Part shown: positions 7,566 through 16,099 of the stretch, piece after piece
Numbering within the stretch: the first letter of the stretch is position 1
Layout of the letters: every line of letters starts with the position of its first letter
Source of the DNA: an uncultured Zetaproteobacteria bacterium
GTDB lineage: Bacteria > Pseudomonadota > Zetaproteobacteria > Mariprofundales > Mariprofundaceae
Assembly (NCBI GenBank): GCA_913056285.1
Contig: CAJXNE010000020.1
Span: forward strand, 1 to 17,388
DNA length: 17,388 nucleotides
Direction of reading: 5' to 3'
Position numbers and translations under genes: made by a program
Notes under the pieces: model-generated
Told to the model about the DNA's origin: nothing
The model's input: the letters and a program-made list of their open reading frames with translations, nothing else
The model's database searches: none

Positions 7566-10172
7566 ATGGCAAAACAGTCGTCGAACAGCGCGCTCAAATC
7601 ATCGCATACCCCCATGATGCAGCAATATCTGAAGATAAAGTCCGAATATGCGGACTGCCTGCTGTTTTATCGCATGGGTGATTTTTACGAGATGTTTTTC
7701 GAAGATGCTGTTGAAGCGTCAAAAATTCTCGATATTACCCTGACCAAGCGTGGAAAATCTGGCGGTGATGATATTCCCATGGCCGGCGTGCCTTGGCATC
7801 AGGCCGAAACCTATCTCTCCAGGCTGGTTGCTGCCGGCAGACGGGTAGCCGTTTGCGATCAGATGGAAGCGCCCGACGGCTCAAAAGGGCCGGTGCGCCG
7901 CGAGGTGGTTCGGGTGGTCACTGCCGGTACGATTACCGAAGCGGAGCTGCTCGATCAGGCCCGTTCAGCAGCACTGGTGGCCTGTTACAGAACAGGCGAA
8001 AAATGGGGACTGGCTGCCGTTGATTTATCCTGCGGGCACTGGCATTTACTGGAAGGCAGCGGCGAAGCGCGGTTGCAGGAACAGTTGGCGATCGTGTCCC
8101 CGGCGGAGTTGTTATTAGCCAGCGATGTTGAGGCGCTAATCGATGCACCTGTGACCCGATGCGGAGACTGGAGCTTTTCCGCTACTGTGGCCCGCGAGGA
8201 ATTGGAGCGACAATTCGGCGTGTCTGATTGGCAAGCTCTGAACCTGGCTGACCATCATGAGGCGTCAGCGGCAGTCGGGGCAGTGCTGGTTTATCTGGGA
8301 CAGACCCAGAAGTGTGCGCTGGCGCATTTGTCGTTACCTGTATTTATCGAACAGGCAGAAGGCATGCGTATTGATCAGCGCAGCCGCCGTAATCTTGAGT
8401 TATATGCTTCTCTGGCGGGTGATCCGAAAGCAGGCATGATTGCAGTGCTGGATGAAACCAGCACGCCGATGGGCGCGCGCAAGCTCAGAGCATGGGTTGA
8501 TCGCCCTTTGACCGAGCTGGATCAGTTACGGGAAAGGCAGAATGCGGTGCAAAGTCTGTGCGATGATATAGATACACTGAATGGGCTGCGCAGCGAACTT
8601 TCCGGCGTGCGTGATATGGAGCGTATGCTTACCCGCATTGTATTGGGCAGATCCGCGCCACGCGATTATCGTGGGCTGGCCGAAGCGCTACTGGCCTTGC
8701 CTGGGCTGCGTAAACTATTGGGTGATCGCTCAGGCCTGTTTGCCGGGATAAGCGGCGCATTACAGGGACTGGACACGCTGGCAGCTGAATTGAATCGCTG
8801 CATTGTAGACATGCCGCCGCAAACATTCCGTGATGGCGGCGTTATTGCGCCTGGCTATGACGCTGAACTGGATCGCTTGCGTGGGCTCGCCACTGAAGCC
8901 GGCGACTGGTTGCGCGATTACGAGGCGCACGAACGCGAACGAACCGGACTGGGCAATCTACGCGTAAAATATAATAAAGTGTTCGGCTATTTTATCGAGA
9001 TTTCCAAAGCACAGGCTAAAGATGCACCGGTAGATTATGTGCGCAAACAGACGCTGGTGAATGCCGAGCGTTTTATCACTGATGAGTTACACAGCTTTGA
9101 ATCGGAGATCCTTGGGGCGCGTGATGCCGCCATGGAGCGCGAAGATGCGTTAATGGAAATGCTGCGCCAACAGGTGGCGACACAAGCTGCACCGATCCAA
9201 CAAGCAGCGCAGGCTGTGGCGGCTCTGGATGTGATCACCTGTTTTGCTTATCTGGCGCAAAAACATCGCTATAAACGCCCCGAGGTACATGCTGGTCGCG
9301 CCATGACAATCGTTGGTGGTCGCCATCCGGTGGTGGAACGACATTTGCCCGATGATGCAACGTTTGTCGCGAATGATTCCCATATGGATATGAAATCGCG
9401 CCGTTTTATGTTGCTGACCGGGCCGAATATGGGCGGCAAATCGACCTATATGCGGCAAGTGGCGTGGATCGTATGGTTGGCTCATACCGGTTGTTTTGTG
9501 CCAGCGGAGCAGGCGCGCATTCCTCTGACCAAACGATTATTCACCCGCGTTGGCGCTGGCGATGAACTGGCCAGTGGTCGCTCCACATTCATGGTGGAAA
9601 TGATGGAAACGGCGACCATTCTCAATCAGATGGAGCCACGCTCGCTGGTCATCATTGATGAAATCGGACGTGGTACCAGCACATGGGACGGCCTGGCCAT
9701 TGCGTGGTCGGTTGCAGAATGTCTGATTGGAGCCAAAGATGTGCTTACCCTGTTCGCCACCCATTATCACGAATTGACCGAGTTGCCGGATGAATATGAC
9801 GGCGCATTTAATGCATCCGTTACGGTGCGCGAATGGAATGGCTCGGTGATTTTTATGCACCAGGTTATCGAAGATGCGGCGGATCAGTCTTATGGTATCG
9901 CTGTGGCGCAATTGGCTGGCTTGCCACGAGCCGTGGTGAAGCGGGCGCGCGAACATTTGTTCCGGCTCGAACATGGTTCTGAACTGGCGGCGGAAACGGG
10001 TAAAGTACAACTGGGCTTGTTTGCTGTGGCGGAAAAGCGCCAGCAACAGGAAGAACTGGAGCGCTTAAGACTACTGCATGATAAACTGGCGGAGGCCGAT
10101 GTGGACGCGATGCGGCCGCTGGATGCACTGACATTTCTTGATAGACTAAAAAATGAGGTAGATGAATCATGA
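7566..10172 (+). CDS. mutS: DNA mismatch repair protein MutS
   Basis: MutS recognises base mismatches and small loops in DNA and recruits MutL. From the ATG at 7566 it has 868 residues (E. coli MutS has 853). The mismatch-reading Phe-x-Glu motif is at Phe40-Glu42 in MGDFYEMF. The P-loop GPNMGGKST lies at 619-627, Walker B is LVIIDEIGRG with Asp698-Glu699, and the dimer-interface YGIAVAQLAGLP block follows. The C-terminus ends with a short helix, RPLDALTFLDRLK, like the E. coli tetramerisation tail. The start was chosen because MAKQSSN...HTPMMQQYL gives an E. coli-like N-terminus. The frame is open up to 7440, but the extra residues do not resemble MutS and no good Shine-Dalgarno supports any start. 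The last bases overlap the next gene by ATGA. Confidence 0.96.
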   Translation: MAKQSSNSALKSSHTPMMQQYLKIKSEYADCLLFYRMGDFYEMFFEDAVEASKILDITLTKRGKSGGDDIPMAGVPWHQAETYLSRLVAAGRRVAVCDQMEAPDGSKGPVRREVVRVVTAGTITEAELLDQARSAALVACYRTGEKWGLAAVDLSCGHWHLLEGSGEARLQEQLAIVSPAELLLASDVEALIDAPVTRCGDWSFSATVAREELERQFGVSDWQALNLADHHEASAAVGAVLVYLGQTQKCALAHLSLPVFIEQAEGMRIDQRSRRNLELYASLAGDPKAGMIAVLDETSTPMGARKLRAWVDRPLTELDQLRERQNAVQSLCDDIDTLNGLRSELSGVRDMERMLTRIVLGRSAPRDYRGLAEALLALPGLRKLLGDRSGLFAGISGALQGLDTLAAELNRCIVDMPPQTFRDGGVIAPGYDAELDRLRGLATEAGDWLRDYEAHERERTGLGNLRVKYNKVFGYFIEISKAQAKDAPVDYVRKQTLVNAERFITDELHSFESEILGARDAAMEREDALMEMLRQQVATQAAPIQQAAQAVAALDVITCFAYLAQKHRYKRPEVHAGRAMTIVGGRHPVVERHLPDDATFVANDSHMDMKSRRFMLLTGPNMGGKSTYMRQVAWIVWLAHTGCFVPAEQARIPLTKRLFTRVGAGDELASGRSTFMVEMMETATILNQMEPRSLVIIDEIGRGTSTWDGLAIAWSVAECLIGAKDVLTLFATHYHELTELPDEYDGAFNASVTVREWNGSVIFMHQVIEDAADQSYGIAVAQLAGLPRAVVKRAREHLFRLEHGSELAAETGKVQLGLFAVAEKRQQQEELERLRLLHDKLAEADVDAMRPLDALTFLDRLKNEVDES

Positions 10173-10495
10173 GAATAAACACGAAAAAAACCAGCTTGAT
10201 GATTTGCGCTGCGGCAACCATGTTGGCCAGTTGCACATGGGTGAAGCCAACCGATGAAGCCTTGAATGTACGAGTCGCCTACCTCAGTCAGGTTGATGCC
10301 TGCAATAAACTGGGCAGGGCGACTGTATCGGTGCTGGACAAGGTCATGTTTGTTTCACGCAATGAGGAAGATATGGCCGATGAACTGGAAACGCTGGGGC
10401 GCAATGCAGCGGCTGAAATGAAAGGGGATACGATTGTCGCGATGAGCAAAATCGTTGAAGGAGAACAGGTGTTTAATGTTTATCGTTGTAAATAA
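10169..10495 (+). CDS. Small DUF4156-like lipoprotein
   Basis: A 108-residue protein with a basic N-terminus (MRINTKK), a hydrophobic segment and the lipobox LASC, placing lipidation at Cys22. Thr at position +2 favours outer-membrane sorting. The mature part keeps the DUF4156 pattern: CTWVKPT at the start, a central CNKLGRATVSV, LETLGRNAAAEMKGDTIV, and a C-terminal FNVYRC. The conserved Cys pair (in DACNKLG and at the penultimate residue) could form a disulfide, which is inference. The function of the family is unknown. Its ATG overlaps the mutS stop (ATGA, 10169-10172), GAGG at 10155-10158 is the likely Shine-Dalgarno, and glnD begins 2 bp after its stop. Confidence 0.85.
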   Translation: MRINTKKTSLMICAAATMLASCTWVKPTDEALNVRVAYLSQVDACNKLGRATVSVLDKVMFVSRNEEDMADELETLGRNAAAEMKGDTIVAMSKIVEGEQVFNVYRCK

Positions 10496-10497
10496 CG

Positions 10498-13053
10498 ATG
10501 GCTGATAAAGAAAAGCTGACGCAACTATTCCTGGCCGTTTCCAATGCCTTTGATGCGGGTAGGAATGGCACTGAACTCTCCGCCTTGATGTGTCGAAACG
10601 TCGATGCCTTTTTGATTGCCTTATGGAAAGAAAAAGCGCCAAAAGCGGCTGAGTGCGTGGATTTGGTGGCCGTTGGCGGTTATGGGCGCGGCGAGCTAGC
10701 GCCGCATTCGGATTGGGATTTGTGGTTTTTGGTGCCGGAATCCTGCCCACCCGAGGCCGAAGAAGACATGCAGGCATTCCTGCTTTCGTTGTGGGATATG
10801 AATGCGAAAATCGGCCATGCCGTACGCACGGTTAAAGAAACAATCATCCACATTCAGGAAGACTGGTCTTCGGCGACAGCGGCAATGGAGTCACGCTTGC
10901 TGGTGGGTAATGGCGAAGCTTACGAACAGTTGCAGTCCAAACTACACAAGTTTTTCAAGAAGAACCGCAAAGGGTTTGTCGAAGCCAAGCTCGCTGAATT
11001 GGCAAGCCGCTACGAACGCACCGGCGGCACAGCCTTTCTGATGGAGCCTGATATTAAGGAAAGCAAAGGCGGTTTGCGAGATGTACAGACGGTCTTCTGG
11101 TTGGCCAAAGCATGGTATGGCTGCAATGATGTTGACGGCCTGGTTGAAAAGGGGGCCATTTCAGCCAGAGAACGGGACCACCTGCTTGGCGCCCAGGATT
11201 TTCTCTGGCGATGCCGGGCAGGACTGCATCTGGAAGTGAAACGCGCCTCTGATCGATTGGGCTTTGAACAGCAGGCCGTACTGGCAGAACGCATGCATTA
11301 TCAGGTGATTGAGCATCGACCTGCAGTCGATGCATTCATGAAAGAATACTTTCGCCATGTCGGCAGGATTGCTCGCATTACGGGTTTAATGCGCATGCAC
11401 TTTAACGAACAACTCAATCCGCAGCGCTTTTCGCGTAAACGCAAGATTGGTGACGGATTCACCCTCGAAGGCCAGTTGGTTGGCATCTCCCACGCTGAAG
11501 TATTCAAGGAAGAGCCCATACGGTTGCTGCGCATCTTTCATGTTTCGCAGCAGGATCGTCGACTGCTTTCCAGTCAGGCCTTGCGCCAGATTCGAGCCGA
11601 TGTATTGCTGATTGATGATGCGTTCCGCAATAATCCGGAAGCACACAGGATTTTTCTGCTTATCTTGCGCAGCAATCGAAATGTACACTGGGTTTTGCGC
11701 GCCATGAATATTACCGGCGTACTGGGTCGTTTTATTCCTGAATTTCGTGATGTGGTAGGGCTGGGGCAGTTCAACCAGTATCATGCCTATACCGTAGATG
11801 AGCATACCCTGCGAGCCGTTGGCGAAGCGCGTAATTTCTGGCATCGGGATCGCGAAATGCGGCTGCCGCTGGCGCATGATGTGTGCCTTAAGATTAAACG
11901 GCCCGAATTGCTTTATCTGGCTCTTATTTTTCATGATATTGCCAAAGGTAAGGATGGCGATCATTCGGAAAATGGCGCAGCCATGGCGCGCAGTTTTTGT
12001 CATCGCATCGGCCTGAATCGGGATGCGACTGAGCTGATTGAGTGGCTGGTGCGCTATCATTTGCTGATGGCGGTCAAAAGCCAGCGTTTTGATCTGTCCG
12101 ATCCGGAAGTCATCAGCGCGTTTGCATTACGCGTAGGTGACCTTGAGCGGTTAAAATACCTGCTGTTGCTGACGGTGGCGGATATTGCAGCGGTTGGCCC
12201 GAATGTCTGGAATGACTGGAAGGGCACCTTGCTGCGCGAAATATATCATGCAACCGCCCAATGCCTGCTGGGTGAACAGGCCGGCGGTGAGGCGGCAGAA
12301 CAGCGATATCGCACGCGACTGGAAACCGTGCTGGAAAAAGCCGAAGGCGATTATCCTGCATTGCAAGCGGCACTGAAGCTGATACCCAGGCAATGCGTGA
12401 TGCATTTTGCGCCGAGGCAGTTACGCCGGATGACACAGTTATTGGTGAATCATCCTGATGATGCCGTGATGTTATGGGTGGATCCGGAGCGGACTGAAAC
12501 GCTGGCATGCGTGATTGCGCGCGGGCGCCCCAGCCTGTTTGCAGCGTTGGCAGCCACATTGACTTCCGGCCATGCCAGCATTGTGGCGGCGCAGGCATAT
12601 CAATTAACGGATAAGCGCATATTGGACGTATTTCACTTACAGGGTGTCGATGGCGCACCATTTGATATCGACTCTGATCTTAAGCGGATGGAATCACGCA
12701 TCTGCCATATTCTGAAACATGATGAGATTGAAGCAATATCTGTGGAGAAAGCATTCAAGGTGAATGTGCTGATGCAGCGCGTCCCTGTACGCGCACGCGA
12801 ATTGCCCAAAGCATCATTTCGGGAGACTGCCATCGAGGTGTCCGCCGCCGATCAGCCCCGATTGCTGGCCCGGCTGGCCGAGGTCATCAGTACGGAAGGT
12901 TATGCCCTGCACGGCGCATCGGTATCGACATTTGGCGAGCGGGCTGTGGATGTGTTTTTTATTGAAGGTAAGCAATCCGGGCAGCTTTCGACCGAACAAG
13001 TAATCGCGTTATGTGACATACTGAAGGATGTAGCAACGCTGCCCGCGCAGTAA
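10498..13053 (+). CDS. glnD: [Protein-PII] uridylyltransferase/uridylyl-removing enzyme GlnD
   Basis: GlnD senses glutamine and adds or removes UMP on PII proteins (GlnB/GlnK), controlling glutamine synthetase and nitrogen-regulated transcription. The 851-residue protein (about 890 in E. coli) has the nucleotidyltransferase motif GGYGRGELAPHSDWDLWF at 60-77 with catalytic Asp72 and Asp74. The DIKESKGGLRDVQ segment follows. The HD hydrolase motif has His479-Asp480 (FHDIAKGKDGDHSE). Two C-terminal ACT domains lie at roughly 665-740 and 775-845. All parts needed for both activities and glutamine sensing look intact. It starts 2 bp after the lipoprotein stop without an obvious Shine-Dalgarno, so translation probably depends on coupling. 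A patatin-like gene follows after 16 bp. Confidence 0.96.
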   Translation: MADKEKLTQLFLAVSNAFDAGRNGTELSALMCRNVDAFLIALWKEKAPKAAECVDLVAVGGYGRGELAPHSDWDLWFLVPESCPPEAEEDMQAFLLSLWDMNAKIGHAVRTVKETIIHIQEDWSSATAAMESRLLVGNGEAYEQLQSKLHKFFKKNRKGFVEAKLAELASRYERTGGTAFLMEPDIKESKGGLRDVQTVFWLAKAWYGCNDVDGLVEKGAISARERDHLLGAQDFLWRCRAGLHLEVKRASDRLGFEQQAVLAERMHYQVIEHRPAVDAFMKEYFRHVGRIARITGLMRMHFNEQLNPQRFSRKRKIGDGFTLEGQLVGISHAEVFKEEPIRLLRIFHVSQQDRRLLSSQALRQIRADVLLIDDAFRNNPEAHRIFLLILRSNRNVHWVLRAMNITGVLGRFIPEFRDVVGLGQFNQYHAYTVDEHTLRAVGEARNFWHRDREMRLPLAHDVCLKIKRPELLYLALIFHDIAKGKDGDHSENGAAMARSFCHRIGLNRDATELIEWLVRYHLLMAVKSQRFDLSDPEVISAFALRVGDLERLKYLLLLTVADIAAVGPNVWNDWKGTLLREIYHATAQCLLGEQAGGEAAEQRYRTRLETVLEKAEGDYPALQAALKLIPRQCVMHFAPRQLRRMTQLLVNHPDDAVMLWVDPERTETLACVIARGRPSLFAALAATLTSGHASIVAAQAYQLTDKRILDVFHLQGVDGAPFDIDSDLKRMESRICHILKHDEIEAISVEKAFKVNVLMQRVPVRARELPKASFRETAIEVSAADQPRLLARLAEVISTEGYALHGASVSTFGERAVDVFFIEGKQSGQLSTEQVIALCDILKDVATLPAQ

Positions 13054-13069
13054 GACAAGAGAGGTTTCC

Positions 13070-13990
13070 ATGAATTTACTGGAGCGCATTTTTGAGGCCC
13101 GCAAAGAACAAAAAAATGGTTTTGTGCTGGCTCTCGGGGGTGGCGGTGGCCGTGGCCTGGCCCATTTGGGCGTGCTTGATGTGCTGGAAGAGCATCATCT
13201 GAAACCCGATGCCATTGTCGGCAGTAGTATTGGCGCGCTATTCGGCGCCATGTATGCCATGAACCCGAATGCCAAAGCAGTCATTGAGCATGCTTGCAGC
13301 ATTCTGAAATCGGAAGAGTTTTCAAAACTGGAGCTGCCCGCGCTGGAAGGTGACGATGGTGAGGATCAGAGTTGGTTATCCAGGCTGAGTGCTGCGGCCA
13401 GACAAACGCTGCTCTATACCAAAGCAGCGACTGAACGCTCTCTGGCCGACACCAATACGCTGGTGGATATTGCCTTTACTTTTTGCGGCGGCGAATCATT
13501 TCATGATACTAAAATCCCCTTGTATGTGACGGGGGTGGAATTTCCGGGTGGCGATTGCCATTTGTTTTCAGTCGATTCAAATGTAAAATTACCCTGCGCT
13601 GTGGCTGCAAGCATGGCGATTCCCGGCGTGTTCGAGCCACTCGTTATCGACGGTCAAAAGTATGTGGATGGTGGCGTGGTATCCGATTTGCCGGCCAAAG
13701 AAGCCCAAATGGTCGCCAATGCAGATCAATTGGTGCTTGCTGTCAATGTAGGAGCCAGACCGCGCGAAGATATAGAGCCGGTTAATGTTTTTGGTATGCG
13801 AGACTGGGCGGCGCAGATTCAGGCGCTGTATTTGCGTAAATATAACAAGACGTTTTGCGATGTACTGGTAGAGCCGTTGGTGGGGTTTACTCAGTGGCAG
13901 GATTTCTCCAATGTAGAACAGGAAATTGAAAAGGGCAGACAGGCGGCGCTGGAAAAAATGCCGGAGTTAATCGCAAAACTGAATCGATGA
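13070..13990 (+). CDS. Patatin-like phospholipase (RssA/NTE family)
   Basis: A 306-residue serine hydrolase of the bacterial patatin family, expected to cleave acyl esters of phospholipids or related lipids. The oxyanion-hole loop GGGGGRGLAHLG is at about 23-34. The nucleophile elbow GSSIG has Ser53, and the catalytic Asp200 is in YVDGGVVSDLP, completing the Ser-Asp dyad. There is no signal peptide or clear membrane segment, so it is probably cytosolic or peripherally membrane-bound. A Shine-Dalgarno GAGAGG precedes the ATG by about 5 bp. It lies 16 bp after glnD, so it is probably the last gene of the mutS-lipoprotein-glnD-patatin run. The natural substrate cannot be told from sequence. Confidence 0.9.
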   Translation: MNLLERIFEARKEQKNGFVLALGGGGGRGLAHLGVLDVLEEHHLKPDAIVGSSIGALFGAMYAMNPNAKAVIEHACSILKSEEFSKLELPALEGDDGEDQSWLSRLSAAARQTLLYTKAATERSLADTNTLVDIAFTFCGGESFHDTKIPLYVTGVEFPGGDCHLFSVDSNVKLPCAVAASMAIPGVFEPLVIDGQKYVDGGVVSDLPAKEAQMVANADQLVLAVNVGARPREDIEPVNVFGMRDWAAQIQALYLRKYNKTFCDVLVEPLVGFTQWQDFSNVEQEIEKGRQAALEKMPELIAKLNR

Positions 13991-13992
13991 AT

Positions 13993-14142
13993 AGCGACGT
14001 ATGTCGCGTTGCGAAAATTCAACGCGTGAATAACAAGTCATAGAATCCGTCATTTTGTTATTCAAGAGCGACGCAGTTCGCGGTTGTGAACACCCAACGA
14101 TTGAGTAACTAAATGGTAAACTCACCATTTTGTTACTCGAGA
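13993..14142 (+). repeat. Two diverged tandem copies of a ~74-bp hairpin-forming element
   Basis: Copy 1 (13993-14066) and copy 2 (14067-14142) both begin AGCGACG, run through a TCGCG..TTG and a CAACG segment, and end with CATTTTGTTA.TC.AG. Each contains a hairpin. In copy 1, TGAATAACAA (14027-14036) pairs perfectly with TTGTTATTCA (14055-14064). In copy 2, 14101-14117 pairs with 14124-14140 across a 6-base loop with one T-T mismatch and one wobble. Copy 1 also has GCGAC/GTCGC (13994-14007) and CGCGTTG/CAACGCG (14005-14026) stems, which exclude each other. At the equivalent stem position copy 1 has A14030-T14061 and copy 2 has G14105-C14136, a compensatory change. Neither hairpin is followed by a T-run, so a simple intrinsic terminator is unlikely. 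No coding frame is evident. Confidence 0.75.
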
Positions 14143-14207
14143 GTTACAACACCGTCAGTTCCTCAGCCCCGTCGAAGCAAACATCTCGCATCCGCTAAAA
14201 TTTGATC

Positions 14208-14248
14208 TATAATCACTGTGGAGTGAAAACTTGTTCAGCTTATTGACT
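14208..14248 (+). promoter_or_regulatory. Possible promoter for the CNB-permease pair
   Basis: A perfect -10 hexamer TATAAT is at 14208-14213, but the matching -35 region near 14185-14190 is poor. A separate TTGACT at 14243-14248 resembles a -35 box, but the -10 candidates 16-18 bp downstream match at only about three positions. Either could drive the gene starting at 14299. The stretch 14143-14298 otherwise shows nothing I can name. Confidence 0.3.
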
Positions 14249-14298
14249 CTGGCAGTATCCGTAAATCATTAATGGCTTTCTCGTAAAGGGTTCCATCC

Positions 14299-14865
14299 AT
14301 GAAAGTTATAGGGGATGAGTCTCATCAAGAATCACCGGGGAGTTCAGTTATGGCAGAAAAAGCACAGACCAATGCGTTATGGCATAATTTCTTTAAACCA
14401 AAGGATAGCTGGATTGAAGATACTGCGAAAAAATGTGAGGAGAATCTGTTATTTAAAGGCTTTTCACCGACCGTAATCCGGTGGTTCGCCGCCAAAATGC
14501 ATCCGCGAACATACGATGCGGGTGAGATGATCTTTCATGCCGGCGATGAAGGGGCAGGAGCAATTTTATTGCGCTCCGGCAGTATTGCTATACGCAACAA
14601 CGGCCATGACCTGGCAACCATTCAAGCTGGCGATATGTTTGGTGAAGTGGCTTTGGTTGATGGTCAGGCGCGCACTGCCGATGCAGTCGCCATGGAATCC
14701 TGTGAACTGGTATTTCTATTGCGCGCTGACCTGAATGACTGGATCAATAGTCATCCGAAACATGCTTGTATCTTGTTGAAAAATCTGGGGGCAATGTTGG
14801 CCGGACGCTTATTGGAGTCCAATAAGAATCTCTCGAAGGTCATCTCTGAGGGGGCTTCCAAATGA
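14299..14865 (+). CDS. Stand-alone cyclic-nucleotide-binding (CNB) domain protein
   Basis: A 188-residue protein with one CNB (cNMP-binding) domain at about residues 58-150. The phosphate-binding cassette is F114-G-E-V-A-L-V-D-G-Q-A-R125-T-A, with the Glu and Arg that normally contact ribose and phosphate. Earlier beta-roll glycines are seen in AGDEGAGAILLRSGS. The chain ends about 40 residues after the domain with no helix-turn-helix, so it is not a CRP/FNR-type transcription factor. A regulatory subunit or sensor acting on the coupled permease is inference. Two starts are possible. ATG 14299 has AAAGGG upstream at 8 bp. ATG 14350 (MAEKAQTN, 171 residues) has the better GGGGAG at 14337-14342 with 7-bp spacing. 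The first 17 residues are not conserved-looking, so the shorter form may be the real one. The stop overlaps the next start (ATGA). Confidence 0.85.
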   Translation: MKVIGDESHQESPGSSVMAEKAQTNALWHNFFKPKDSWIEDTAKKCEENLLFKGFSPTVIRWFAAKMHPRTYDAGEMIFHAGDEGAGAILLRSGSIAIRNNGHDLATIQAGDMFGEVALVDGQARTADAVAMESCELVFLLRADLNDWINSHPKHACILLKNLGAMLAGRLLESNKNLSKVISEGASK

Positions 14866-15986
14866 TCGAGCGTCGTCGTGCCGATCGACGCGCCGGCTCA
14901 TCCCGCCACCCTGTTATTCTGGCAGCGGGTGTGTTTTCAGTTGGTTTGTTGGCGGTTTCTTTCATACTTTTTATTTCCAAGCCGGTTATTTTTTCGCTTT
15001 GTGTTTCGCTTGCGTTGTTTGCAGTTTTATCTCCTACTGTAGACTATTTTCTCCAACGCGGTTGGCCAACAGCCAAAGCAGCAGGCTCTGTGATGGCGCT
15101 GGCGACTGTTGGGCTCATTCTCGTAGCTGCGCTGTTGTATCCGCTGCTGATGGTGCAGGTGCAACAGATTTCTGAGCAAGCCAGTCACCTGGATCAGCAG
15201 CTGCTACTGGCTTTAACCCATGCCAATACCTGGTTGGTAGCTCATGATATTTCATCGATCAATCCACAGGAATTAACTGATTCCATTCTTAAACAGATAG
15301 GAGAGCAGGCTTCCAGTATCATTCATAGCATGGGAGCTTTCTTTTCCCACATTGCAGCATCACTGGTACTGATTCCGCTGGTGACTTTCTTCTTGCTGTG
15401 TGATTTCTTAATGCTGAGAAATCAGGCCATGCAGCTATTACCAAACCGCCAGTTTGAACTGGGTTGGTTGATCTATAACCGTGCAGCGACGCATCTGCAA
15501 AATTATATCCGTGGCGTGTTGATTCAAGCCATGATTATGGCGACCGTGACAGGTGTTGGGTTCTGGGTAGTCGATATCGATTATGCACCATTATTGGGAA
15601 TCATGGTCGGACTGCTCAATATCATCCCATTCTTTGGTATTTCGTTGGCTAAAATCCCACCTATTATTGTGGTTCTGATTTCCAATGAACCGAGTGCATT
15701 GAATGTTATTCTGGCGATTGCCGTAGTATTGGTTGCTCAGGCGATTGATAATGGTTTTGTGATCCCGCGTATTGTAGCCAAAGCAGCTAGCTTGCATCCA
15801 TTGACTGTCATGCTTGGCGTGATGCTTGGGGGGTATTATTTTGGCTTCTTCGGACTGATTCTGACAACGCCTGTGGTATTCTCAGTCAAAGTTATTTTCA
15901 GCGAACTGGTGAGAGGCCTGCGTCATCAGCATTTGAATGTACGCATGGATGCGCTAATAAGGCAGAGAAACAACAAGCCAACATAG
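14862..15986 (+). CDS. AI-2E family transporter (PerM/UPF0118-type permease)
   Basis: A 374-residue inner-membrane protein with about eight hydrophobic segments, near residues 19-38, 41-63, 75-98, 156-180, 218-240, 243-270, 281-303 and 313-345. The larger soluble region between segments 3 and 4 is typical of the AI-2E/PerM family. Family motifs are the NIIPFFG loop (253-259) and the DNGFVIPRIVAKAASLHP block (296-313). Members have been implicated in autoinducer-2 export and in sodium/proton exchange, but the substrate here cannot be assigned. The N-terminus is Arg-rich (MIERRRADRRAGSSR) and likely cytoplasmic. The start overlaps the CNB gene stop by 4 bp, implying coupled translation. A strong hairpin 65 bp downstream ends the unit. 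Confidence 0.9.
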   Translation: MIERRRADRRAGSSRHPVILAAGVFSVGLLAVSFILFISKPVIFSLCVSLALFAVLSPTVDYFLQRGWPTAKAAGSVMALATVGLILVAALLYPLLMVQVQQISEQASHLDQQLLLALTHANTWLVAHDISSINPQELTDSILKQIGEQASSIIHSMGAFFSHIAASLVLIPLVTFFLLCDFLMLRNQAMQLLPNRQFELGWLIYNRAATHLQNYIRGVLIQAMIMATVTGVGFWVVDIDYAPLLGIMVGLLNIIPFFGISLAKIPPIIVVLISNEPSALNVILAIAVVLVAQAIDNGFVIPRIVAKAASLHPLTVMLGVMLGGYYFGFFGLILTTPVVFSVKVIFSELVRGLRHQHLNVRMDALIRQRNNKPT

Positions 15987-16051
15987 ACCAGGATTCAGTA
16001 GTGCTATTCATTCGGGTAGATAAGCACATGCTCTCATAAAAGCAAATGACG

Positions 16052-16079
16052 AAAGGCAGGAGAATGATCTCCTGCCTTT
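16052..16079. terminator. Bidirectional intrinsic terminator between permease and flgE-like genes
   Basis: A perfect 12-bp stem AAAGGCAGGAGA / TCTCCTGCCTTT with a 4-base loop ATGA. The outer AAA/TTT pairs give a short U-tract in either transcript. It lies between two convergent genes, 65 bp after the permease stop and 20 bp beyond the flgE-like stop, where a shared terminator is expected. The T-run is short, so efficiency may be moderate. Confidence 0.8.
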
Positions 16080-16099
16080 ACGATACTGCAATCAGTTGA

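Noticed and set aside
9537..10046. A 169-codon open frame antisense to the mutS ATPase domain
   Set aside because: It is a shadow of mutS. The sense strand encodes the conserved Walker B and C-terminal motifs, and the antisense peptide resembles no family I know.
11386..12060. A 224-codon open frame antisense to glnD
   Set aside because: It lies wholly inside the well-supported glnD coding region on the opposite strand, has no recognisable domain or ribosome binding site, and reads as a by-product of glnD codon usage.
14027..14140. The intergenic hairpins as ordinary intrinsic terminators, or as a CRISPR-like array
   Set aside because: No T-run follows either hairpin. There are only two diverged adjacent copies without unique spacers, so neither a terminator nor a CRISPR array fits.
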